This document shows positions 53,053 through 60,120 of a stretch of 60,120 nt of DNA, in pieces. Below the pieces are notes generated by a model. The model made no database searches and had not been told where the DNA came from. It saw only the letters and a list, made by a program, of their open reading frames with translations. The position numbers and the translations under genes were made by a program. Position 1 is the stretch's first letter; every line of letters starts with the position of its first letter. The stretch comes from Bacteroidota bacterium (GTDB lineage: Bacteria > Bacteroidota > Bacteroidia > Sphingobacteriales > Sphingobacteriaceae): assembly GCA_013289045.1 (NCBI GenBank), contig JABDAU010000013.1:1-60120 (forward strand), read 5' to 3'.

Positions 53053-54984
53053 CTAAGAAGCAATAATATGATTACGCTTGGCTGCCAGTGATTTCACTTT
53101 GGCTGCTATCGATTTTGCATCATAACCGCATTCGGCCCATAGTTCGGGCTGCTCGCCGTGCTCAATAAATTTATCGGGGATACCGAGGCGGGTAACGCTG
53201 GCGCTGTAGCCGTTATCGGCCATAAATTCCAGTATCGCGCTGCCCATGCCGCCTTCCAGGCAACCATCCTCAACGGTTATGATCTTATCGAATTTGGTGA
53301 ATACGTCGTGCAGTAGTGCTTCATCAAGCGGTTTTACAAAGCGCAGGTCGTAATGGGCGGGGTTGTAGCCTTCGGCATTCAGTTGCTCGGTAGCCTTTAC
53401 CACTTCATTGCCGATAGCGCCGATTGAGAGTATCGCCACCTCTTCACCGTCACAGACCTTTCGGCCTTTGCCTACCGGGATAGCCTTCATCGGGCGCTGC
53501 CAGTCTACCATTACACCGTTGCCGCGTGGGTAGCGGATCACAAATGGCCCCATGTCGTCCTGCTGGGCAGTGTACATCAGGTTGCGCAGCTCTTCCTCGT
53601 TCATCGGTGCCGATACTGTCATGTTCGGGATACACCGCATGTAAGCAAGGTCGTAAGCGCCATGATGGGTTGCGCCATCGGCTCCGGCAAAGCCTGCACG
53701 GTCAAGGCATAGCACTACGTTCAGCTTTTGTATGGCCACGTCGTGTATCACCTGGTCGTATGCGCGCTGCATAAAGCTGGAGTAGATGTTACAGAAAGGG
53801 ATCAGTCCCTGCGTTGCCAGCCCAGCCGAAAAAGTAACGGCATGCTGCTCGGCAATGCCCACGTCGAAAGCACGGTTTGGCATGGCTTTCATCATCAGGT
53901 TCAGCGAGCAGCCCGATGGCATCGCCGGCGTAATGCCCATTATTTTGGGGTTCTGCTCGGCAAGCTCAATTATGGTATGGCCGAATACATCCTGGTATTT
54001 CGGCGGTTGCGGTTTGTCGTGTTTTACTTTTTTTATCTCGCCGGTGATCTTGTCGAACAAGCCGGGAGCGTGCCATTTGGTCTGGTCTTTTTCGGCCAGC
54101 GCATAGCCTTTGCCCTTAGTGGTAACGCAATGCAACAACTTAGGGCCGGGTATGTCGCGCAGGTCGGTCAGCACGCGCACCAGGTGCTTTACATCGTGAC
54201 CGTCAATCGGCCCGAAATAACGGAATTGCAGCGATTCAAAAAGATTGCTGTTCTTCAGCAGCGTGCCTTTTACGCTTTTCTCCAGCTTCTTGGCAAATTT
54301 AAACGCATCAGGGCCCATCGCCGAGATCTTCGACAGCACATGCGCAATATCGTCCCTGAAACGGTTATACGGCTTGGAAGTGGTAATATCGGTAAGGTAC
54401 TGTTTCAGCGCGCCCACATTCGGGTCAATCGACATGTTGTTGTCGTTCAGTATCACCAGCAGGTTGCTGTTTTCGATGCCCGCATGGTTCAGCGCCTCGA
54501 AAGCCATACCGGCGGTCATGGCGCCATCGCCTATTACGGCTATGTGCTGCCTGTCGGTCTCGCCTTTGTAGGCAGAAGCTACGGCCATACCCAAAGCAGC
54601 AGAAATGGAGGTGGATGAATGGCCCACGCCAAAAGTATCATACACGCTTTCCGAGCGTTTCGGAAAACCGCTGATGCCTTTATACTCACGGTTGGTATGG
54701 AAATTCTCGCGGCGACCGGTCAGTATTTTATGGCCGTAAGCCTGGTGACCTACGTCCCAAACCAGCTGGTCGTAAGGCGTATTCAGCACGTAATGCAGTG
54801 CCACGGTAAGTTCAACAACACCCAAACTGGCAGCAAAGTGGCCGCCATTTACCGAAACCACGTCAACAATATATTGGCGCAGCTCCTGGCATACCTGCTC
54901 CAGCTGTTCTTCGCTAAGTTGCTTTAAATCAGAGGGATATTTTATCTGTTGAAGTAAATTTCCGGCCTCAACCTCAATTGCCAT
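53053..54984 (-). CDS. dxs: 1-deoxy-D-xylulose-5-phosphate synthase
   Basis: 643 residues. [15 protein letters not shown] with the catalytic His, [32 protein letters not shown] (thiamine diphosphate GDG...N motif, about 151-168), [31 protein letters not shown] (catalytic Glu) and [25 protein letters not shown] are all DXS marks. It joins pyruvate and glyceraldehyde-3-phosphate in the first step of the MEP isoprenoid route. The usual length is about 620-640. ispF lies about 1 kb away on the same strand, separated by the nested palindrome. Confidence 0.98.
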   Translation of the reverse strand: MAIEVEAGNLLQQIKYPSDLKQLSEEQLEQVCQELRQYIVDVVSVNGGHFAASLGVVELTVALHYVLNTPYDQLVWDVGHQAYGHKILTGRRENFHTNREYKGISGFPKRSESVYDTFGVGHSSTSISAALGMAVASAYKGETDRQHIAVIGDGAMTAGMAFEALNHAGIENSNLLVILNDNNMSIDPNVGALKQYLTDITTSKPYNRFRDDIAHVLSKISAMGPDAFKFAKKLEKSVKGTLLKNSNLFESLQFRYFGPIDGHDVKHLVRVLTDLRDIPGPKLLHCVTTKGKGYALAEKDQTKWHAPGLFDKITGEIKKVKHDKPQPPKYQDVFGHTIIELAEQNPKIMGITPAMPSGCSLNLMMKAMPNRAFDVGIAEQHAVTFSAGLATQGLIPFCNIYSSFMQRAYDQVIHDVAIQKLNVVLCLDRAGFAGADGATHHGAYDLAYMRCIPNMTVSAPMNEEELRNLMYTAQQDDMGPFVIRYPRGNGVMVDWQRPMKAIPVGKGRKVCDGEEVAILSIGAIGNEVVKATEQLNAEGYNPAHYDLRFVKPLDEALLHDVFTKFDKIITVEDGCLEGGMGSAILEFMADNGYSASVTRLGIPDKFIEHGEQPELWAECGYDAKSIAAKVKSLAAKRNHIIAS

Positions 54985-55165
54985 TCTAAACGATATTTAA
55001 ACTTACAAAGTAAGCTATTTTAAATAATAAAAATAGGTAAAAGGCAGGTAATAATTAACAGGTTGAGGAAAAATAAATTTGGGGGTGGGTGGTAGTGGTT
55101 GGTGATTAGTGATCTGTGGTTAATGGAGCAGTAATGACAGTTATAGTTAATATGCTTTTCAAGTT

Positions 55166-55985
55166 CCCCTCTCGACCGCGTGCGCCTTAGCTTTAGCGGT
55201 GGCGCAGAAGGGTTGCGTAGGGCAGCGTGCAAAGGCAGGGGTGTGTTTATCAAACTATGTAGTGCTACTAAAAAGTGGGCGTTCCCGCTGGTAGAAGCGG
55301 GCGGGCTATGCGCTCATACTGCGCAGGCCTTAGCCACGTGGCCGGTATCCGCTTCTATCCCTAACGCAGTTTGTCTGAACCATGATTCGTAGGATTAATG
55401 GATTACCCTGATGCTTATCGAAATGTCCGTCATGCCGAACTTGTTTCGGCACCTCACAGATAGGTAGCAGACTATACATAGTACATAGGCATAATGAGGT
55501 GCTGAAACAAGTTCAGCATGACAGTATGTTTTAATACATGTCGAGGTGTTCGTTCGCTACCTGACCGAGCACTCAGCATAACAAATATCCTTGTCATGCT
55601 GAACATGATGAAACACCTGCAAACTATGCACTTCGGACTATGCATGTCGGTCATGCATAGTTCATAGGTTCTTTGCTGCCGCTCAAAATGACAGGGTGGT
55701 GGGGTGACAGGTTGGTAGAGGTGCATCAGGGTAATCTTTTAATCCTATAAATCATGGTTCAGACAAACCGCGTTAGCGATAGTAGTGGATACCGGCCTTC
55801 GTGGTTAAGGCCCGTGCAGTATGAACGGATAGCGCGGCCGTCAGGCAACGCCCTGTGTTAGAGATTAGAGGTTAGAGATTAGAGATTAGTTGCATAGTTT
55901 GTTAAACACACCCCCTGCAGCCGCACTTTCTTACACGCCCCCTCTGCGCCACCGCTAAAGCTAAGGCGCACGCGGTCGAGAGGGG
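55166..55985. repeat. 820-bp nested inverted-repeat structure between dxs and ispF
   Basis: The outer arms 55166-55258 and about 55892-55985 are complements; the first 43 bases (CCCCTCTCGACCGCGTGCGC...) match exactly. Inside, 55295-55414 and 55723-55858 form a second pair (GGCCGGTATCC, TTTGTCTGAACCATGAT, GATTACCCTGATGC). Inside that, GCCGAACTTGTTTCGGCACCTCA (at about 55433) faces TGAGGTGCTGAAACAAGTTC (about 55496), and further CATGCTGAACATGATG and CATGCATAGTTCATAGG words repeat. It looks like at least three elements inserted one into another. There is no gene in 54985-56003. Confidence 0.85.
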
Positions 55986-56003
55986 ATCTAAAAAACGTAC
56001 CCT

Positions 56004-56486
56004 CTACACCCGCTCTATCAAACACACCGCATAGGCCACAACCCCCTCTTCCCGGCCGATAAAGCCGAGTTTTTCGTTGGTGGTGGCTTTTATGGAGATG
56101 TCATCCGCGTCGATGCCGGCGGCTTTGGCTATGTTGGCTTGCATGGTTGGAATGTGCGGGTTGATCTTCGGGGCTTCGAGCGTGATCATGGCGTCAATAT
56201 TGCCGATGGCCCAGCCTTTTTCTTTAAGCAGCCCGATGACGTGCTGCAGCAGGACGAGGCTGCTGATGCCGCGCCAGCGCTCGTCGGTATTGGAGAAGTG
56301 GTAGCCGATATCGCGCAGGTTGGCGGCGCCCAGCAGGGCATCGCAAATGGCGTGGAGCAATACGTCGGCATCTGAATGGCCGTAGGCGCCTGAATGGTGC
56401 TCCAGCTTTACGCCGCCCAATACAAAGGGGTGCTGCTCCTTGAGCTGGTGCACATCGAACCCGAAACCTACCCGTATTTTTCCCAC
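56004..56486 (-). CDS. ispF: 2-C-methyl-D-erythritol 2,4-cyclodiphosphate synthase
   Basis: 160 residues starting at GTG 56486. RVGFGFDVHQ (metal D and H, residues about 5-14), GAYGHSDADVLLHAICDALLGAANLRDIGYHF (metal-binding His and substrate site), and SIKATTNEKLGFIGREEGV are IspF marks. It forms the cyclodiphosphate in step five of the MEP route. The GTG comes two bases after the porV stop, so it is translationally coupled to porV. Confidence 0.97.
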   Translation of the reverse strand: MGKIRVGFGFDVHQLKEQHPFVLGGVKLEHHSGAYGHSDADVLLHAICDALLGAANLRDIGYHFSNTDERWRGISSLVLLQHVIGLLKEKGWAIGNIDAMITLEAPKINPHIPTMQANIAKAAGIDADDISIKATTNEKLGFIGREEGVVAYAVCLIERV

Positions 56487-56488
56487 AG

Positions 56489-57604
56489 TTATTTGGTAGC
56501 GCCGAAACCGGCTGAAAGTGTAAAACGCAATGTATTGGCCAGCGGGCTATTCTGCTGACTGGCTGATATGTACGAGAAATCGAACCCGTATTCGTGGTAT
56601 TTGAAGCCAACGCCCAGGGTTAAATAGTTACGGCCACCGGTGGCAGGGTTCTGGTAATAATAGCCGCCACGCAATGCGAATACGTCGTTATACCAGTATT
56701 CGAGACCGGCAGAGTAGTAGATCTCCTTAAACTCCTGGCTGCCGCTTACATCTGAAAACGACTGGAAGATGCCCTGTGGCACGGTGATATCGGTACCGCC
56801 GCTGGAGGGCACGAGGAATTTATTGAGATCGAGCGTGAAGGTTAGCTTGCTGATATCGTCGAAGTTCCAGGTGTTGGCTGCGCCGATGCGCAGGTTGGTT
56901 GGCAGGAACTGTGCGGGCTGGTTAGGGCCGTAGCTCATTTTTGTGCCGATGTTGGAAATATCCGCGCCGAAAGCGAATTCTGCCGCATTGCCGAATTCCT
57001 GCAGATCCTTATTCCTGTAATACATGGATGCATCTGCCGCCACGGCGTTGCCCTGCCCCTGTGTAGGCGTGCCAACAGAACCATTCGACAGGTTAGAGTG
57101 GATATATCGTGCGGTTAAGCCCAGCGAAAAGTTATCGCCAAAGCTGCGGGCATAGGAAACGTCGACCGAAAACTCGGCAGGCGTAAAGGTGCCGAGTGAT
57201 TCGTCGTTGTTGCCGGTAAGGTTTACCGGGCCTATATTAAAATAGCGTAAGGATGCGCCGATGCTGTTACGGTCGTCGATTTTATGGGCATAGCTAAGGT
57301 ACGACAGGGTAATGTCGGGCACCAGGTTTGACAGCCATGGACTGTAGGAAGCCGACAATTGATCGTCATCCTGTATAAATGCCAGCTTTGAGGGGTTCCA
57401 GTAGTTCGCGTTAGCATCGGGCGATAATGCCACGCCTGCATCGCCGAGGGCGCCGGAACGGGAGTCGGGCGAGATGGTGAGGAACGGAACGGCGGTTGGT
57501 ATAGCGTTGGCGTTACTGCCATTTGTTGACACTTGAGCAGCGGCCAAAAACGGCGCCAAAATGGCCCCAATTACTAAGCCTGCCTTACGCGTAAAAATTA
57601 TCAT
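56489..57604 (-). CDS. porV: Type IX secretion outer membrane protein PorV (LptO)
   Basis: 371 residues. A signal peptide ends near LAAAQ. AVPFLTISPDSRSGALGDAGVALSPDANANYWNPSKLAF is the PorV opening, SYLSYAHKIDDRNSIGASLRYFNIGPVNLT follows, and the C-terminus GFKYHEYGFDFSYI...ANTLRFTLSAGF closes the beta barrel. PorV shuttles cargo from the Sov/SprA translocon to the PorU sortase for attachment to A-LPS. PorU is not beside it here. It leads an operon with ispF and is divergent from gldJ; the 236-base control region between is AT-rich without a clear promoter. Confidence 0.93.
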   Translation of the reverse strand: MIIFTRKAGLVIGAILAPFLAAAQVSTNGSNANAIPTAVPFLTISPDSRSGALGDAGVALSPDANANYWNPSKLAFIQDDDQLSASYSPWLSNLVPDITLSYLSYAHKIDDRNSIGASLRYFNIGPVNLTGNNDESLGTFTPAEFSVDVSYARSFGDNFSLGLTARYIHSNLSNGSVGTPTQGQGNAVAADASMYYRNKDLQEFGNAAEFAFGADISNIGTKMSYGPNQPAQFLPTNLRIGAANTWNFDDISKLTFTLDLNKFLVPSSGGTDITVPQGIFQSFSDVSGSQEFKEIYYSAGLEYWYNDVFALRGGYYYQNPATGGRNYLTLGVGFKYHEYGFDFSYISASQQNSPLANTLRFTLSAGFGATK

Positions 57605-57840
57605 CTAATCAATTCGGTTTTATATTTCCTGATCTCCGCAAAATTCGCTTATTTTTATTTACAAATGAGCAAACTCTTTAAATCAAAATAAATTGTATTA
57701 TTGAAACTCATCAGGAGCGTTTTACGTTTAAAACTACTCAAAAGGTTTATTTATATTGACCTGCGAATTATAATAATTAGCTTTTTATACAAAAATTTAT
57801 AATTTTACGTTCCATAAATCAGGAACACAACTGTAAAAAT

Positions 57841-59421
57841 ATGAAAATACTTTTTACTAAAGCTGCTTTGGTATTGTTAGGTGCGGCGGCGTTGTTAAGT
57901 GGTTGCTCAAAGCACCAGGTATCTGAAAAAACAGGTATACCTTACAACGACAGAAAAAACGGCGGATATGTAAAATTCAGGCAAACCCACCCCGCCCCGG
58001 GACCGGGTCTGATCGCTATTGAAGGCGGTACGTATGTTTTGGGCGGCAGTGCCGACCAGGACGTTACTTACGACTATAACAACGTGCGTAAACGCGTAAC
58101 CATCCCTTCATTTTATATGGATGAAACAGAGGTATCAAACCAGGACTGGCTGGATTACCTGCACTGGATCAGCATCACCTTCCCGGATGACCATGAATTG
58201 TATTACAACGCGTTGCCTGATACACTGGTATGGCGCAGCCCATTGTCGTACAACGAGCCATATGTAAATAACTATCTGCGCCATCCGGCTTTTGAAGATT
58301 ACCCGGTTGTGGGCGTATCGTGGGACCAGGTGCAGGATTACTGCCAATGGCGTACCGACCGTGCCAACGAGCACATATTAGCCGTAAAAGGCATTATAGC
58401 TTCGGCTGCAAATACTAAAAATGGCCAGGCGCCAAAAACCCCTGCTCCCTTCAACACAGAAATGTACCTGAATGGCCAGGATAGAGGTGCAGGTTTCGAC
58501 GGTAAGAAAATGCTTCCCGATCTGAACCCGGGCGCAAAAGGCAAAGCCGTAAGGCCTGCCCGTTTGGAAGACGGTATTTTGAAACCGGCTTACAGGCTGC
58601 CAACAGAAGCTGAATGGGAATACGCAGCGTTAGCGCTTGCCGGCAATACCCAGTTTGAAAATATTAACGATAATAAAGTATACCCTTGGAACGGTTTGGG
58701 TGTACGCTCGCCTAAAAAGGCAACACGCGGTTTGATCCTGGCCAACTTTAAACGTGGCGAAGGTGACAACGCCGGTGTGGGTGGTTACCTGAATGATAAG
58801 GCCGAAATTACAGCGCCGGTACGTTCATACCCACCAAATGATTTTGGCTTATACAACATGGCAGGCAACGTGAACGAATGGGTACAGGATACTTATCGGC
58901 AGACCTCGTTTGAGGAAGTTGACGACTTTAACCCATTCCGTGGTAACCAGTTTACCAATAAAGAACTGGCTGACCCGTCGAAAGGTCTATATGCAAAAGA
59001 TAAATATGGCCGCCCTATCCGTGTGGCTGCAACATCAGGCAAAAAGCTGAAATATGCCGATTACCTGGCACAATTGCAGACATCAGATTCGTTGAAGAAA
59101 GCTGCTGCCGCTGCGCCTAAAAACGCACTTGCAGGCAAGCCATATGATCCTGATGCCCGTGGTTTCAGGGATACGGTGAACAACTCGTTATACGGTACCA
59201 CTACTTTGGTTAACGACCACTCTAAAGTTTACAAAGGCGGCTCGTGGAACGACCTTGCTTTCTGGCTGAACCCTGCAACCCGTCGTTTTATGGACGAGGA
59301 CAATGCAAGCGCCGAAGTTGGTTTCCGTTGCGCGATGGATTTGGTAGGTTCGGATGAGATCAACCCGAATGGCAAACCGCACTTCGGTGTTAAAAAAGCT
59401 AAGCCGTTTAAAGTACAGTAA
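57841..59421 (+). CDS. gldJ: Gliding/type IX secretion lipoprotein GldJ
   Basis: 526 residues. A lipoprotein signal, ALLSGC, gives lipidated Cys near 22. The rest is an FGE-sulfatase (SUMF1-like) fold: IAIEGGTYVLGGS, FYMDETEVSNQDWLDYL, YYNALPDTLVWR, NNYLRHPAFEDYPVVGVSW, YRLPTEAEWEYAA, NMAGNVNEWVQDTYR and KGGSWNDLAFWLNPATRRF. The WR and NNYLRHPAFEDYPVVGVSW words and adjacency to porV fit GldJ better than GldK, whose partners gldLMN are absent. GldJ sits in the outer membrane periplasmic face and stabilises GldK for gliding and secretion. Confidence 0.85.
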   Translation: MKILFTKAALVLLGAAALLSGCSKHQVSEKTGIPYNDRKNGGYVKFRQTHPAPGPGLIAIEGGTYVLGGSADQDVTYDYNNVRKRVTIPSFYMDETEVSNQDWLDYLHWISITFPDDHELYYNALPDTLVWRSPLSYNEPYVNNYLRHPAFEDYPVVGVSWDQVQDYCQWRTDRANEHILAVKGIIASAANTKNGQAPKTPAPFNTEMYLNGQDRGAGFDGKKMLPDLNPGAKGKAVRPARLEDGILKPAYRLPTEAEWEYAALALAGNTQFENINDNKVYPWNGLGVRSPKKATRGLILANFKRGEGDNAGVGGYLNDKAEITAPVRSYPPNDFGLYNMAGNVNEWVQDTYRQTSFEEVDDFNPFRGNQFTNKELADPSKGLYAKDKYGRPIRVAATSGKKLKYADYLAQLQTSDSLKKAAAAAPKNALAGKPYDPDARGFRDTVNNSLYGTTTLVNDHSKVYKGGSWNDLAFWLNPATRRFMDEDNASAEVGFRCAMDLVGSDEINPNGKPHFGVKKAKPFKVQ

Positions 59422-59445
59422 AGCTGAAAGCATAAAGACTAAAGC

Positions 59446-59478
59446 AAAAGGCGAGGAGTATATACTTTTCGCCTTTTT
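59446..59478 (+). terminator. Rho-independent terminator of gldJ
   Basis: AAAAGGCGA and TCGCCTTTT form a 9-bp stem, followed by a T. It starts 25 bases after the gldJ stop. Just beyond are ACAGAGG-type direct repeats (59499-59530) of no clear role. Confidence 0.82.
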
Positions 59479-59576
59479 CATTTGCTATTTTTTTAACCAC
59501 AGAGGGCACAGAGATTTACGCAGAGTGCACGGAGAGGATAAGGATTTTGGGTATTGTGACGAAATGCAATCTGAGA

Positions 59577-59987
59577 TTATGGTTTCTCCAGAGCTTTTAT
59601 AAACCGTACACAGAAGTAGGATTGCGTAATGAAAAAGGGGATAGTTACCACCAGGATGAGTGGAGTTGCCTCACTATCTTCAATTGAGAGCGCAATAACA
59701 GCAGCAATTACCGGAAGCAGATAGTACGTTAGCAGGATATAAAATTTATTGCTCCTCACCGCAGCATATAAATTGAGAAAAACGGTTAGCGAACAAACTG
59801 ATAAAAACAAAACCCACAATATCGACAATACCGAAATAAGGGTAACAGCCTGTTTTCCGTCAAACCCGGCGGATATTTTACTATAAAAGATATGGACAAG
59901 TAATACTGTCGCAACAGCATTGATCAGCAACCCCAATGCCAGGTCTTTGGTTAATCTTTCAATGGTTTGGATCCTTGTCATAAACAT
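59577..59987 (-). CDS. Small membrane protein, four helices
   Basis: 136 residues from ATG 59987 (GTG 59990 and ATG 59981 also fit). Four hydrophobic segments at about 17-35, 48-70, 80-98 and 105-125. No family recognised; a short basic N-terminus suggests that it begins in the cytoplasm. Convergent with gldJ. Confidence 0.65.
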   Translation of the reverse strand: MFMTRIQTIERLTKDLALGLLINAVATVLLVHIFYSKISAGFDGKQAVTLISVLSILWVLFLSVCSLTVFLNLYAAVRSNKFYILLTYYLLPVIAAVIALSIEDSEATPLILVVTIPFFITQSYFCVRFIKALEKP

Positions 59988-60101
59988 CACTATTATAAGT
60001 AATTATATTCAGAATCGGAAACGGTATTGAAAGCAGAAGCTGATGGCGCGAGGGTGTTCAGAAGTGTTCGCACAGTAAGTGAACGAACAATCCATTTACC
60101 A

Positions 60102-60120
60102 CGTCATTGCGAGCGATAGC
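60102..60120. repeat. Truncated copy of the CGTCATTGCGAGC repeat at the window edge
   Basis: CGTCATTGCGAGCGATAGC is the left arm of the element seen at 40518-40650; it runs off the end of the window. Confidence 0.6.

Noticed and set aside
53728..54618. A 296-codon open frame on the plus strand opposite dxs
   Set aside because: It lies wholly antisense to dxs, has no family motif and follows from the codon use of the strong dxs gene.
57841..59421. GldK instead of GldJ
   Set aside because: The words around YYNALPDTLVWR and NNYLRHPAF and the adjacency to porV suit GldJ, and gldL, gldM and gldN do not follow.
1..60120. tRNA, rRNA or known riboswitch
   Set aside because: I saw no tRNA-like T-loop with matching acceptor arms, no rRNA stretch and no riboswitch core in the gaps; a covariance-model scan would be decisive.

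Overview
The window looks like chromosomal DNA of a member of the Bacteroidota, most likely the Sphingobacteriaceae (Mucilaginibacter/Pedobacter type). The reasons are: genes for GldJ, PorV, tandem YfhO proteins, and DUF2480, DUF3108, DUF3109, DUF4834 and DUF6427 families typical of that phylum; promoter-like TAnnTTTG boxes in place of classical -10 boxes; few Shine-Dalgarno sequences; and many intergenic palindromic repeats. The genus is an inference. I saw no rRNA, tRNA, CRISPR array, prophage or complete insertion sequence.

Layout. (1) 11-3383: a large envelope protein gene (GH18-like domain, NodB polysaccharide deacetylase, family 2 glycosyltransferase) split in two by a one-base shift at a C7 run, followed by a 53-codon FeoB-associated Cys-rich membrane protein. 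(2) 3663-10616: a cluster of two ATP-grasp-type proteins, a YbdK-like carboxylate-amine ligase, a class I glutamine amidotransferase and two alpha/beta-hydrolase esterases. It looks like a pathway for making and cleaving an unknown amide, peptide or ester, and it is the best candidate for an undescribed system here. (3) 10691-15495: two surface lipoproteins, an orphan antitoxin-like protein and the GTPase TypA/BipA. (4) 15578-23591: a surface glycan locus with four glycosyltransferases, a Wzx-type flippase, two methyltransferases and a serine-acetyltransferase-like enzyme. (5) 23857-29647: tandem YfhO-family proteins with duplicated promoters and two small membrane proteins. (6) 29951-41712: UvrB, a DUF4279 protein, a YjjG-like nucleotidase, a TacA/TacT-type toxin-antitoxin pair, a DinB-like protein, an LpxH-like phosphatase, a five-PAS histidine kinase, a GT-B glycosyltransferase and a DUF6427 membrane protein.

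(7) 41821-49397: a housekeeping and envelope run of purQ, coaX, an outer membrane protein, lptC and a PpiD-like foldase, followed by DUF2480, DUF3108 and DUF3109 proteins. (8) 49440-52888: a VapBC-type pair, GDP-mannose 4,6-dehydratase and a RemB/Wzi-like outer membrane protein. (9) 53053-59987: dxs and ispF of the MEP isoprenoid pathway, separated by an 820-bp nested inverted-repeat structure without genes; then porV and, divergently, gldJ of the type IX secretion/gliding machinery, and a small membrane protein.

Much of the gene content serves the cell envelope: glycan building (region 4 and gmd), lipid A and LPS export (LpxH-like, LptC), outer membrane protein folding (PpiD-like) and type IX secretion (PorV, GldJ). 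The spaces between genes are filled by several families of short palindromic repeats, some inserted into each other. All product names rest on motifs read by eye; no database search was run.
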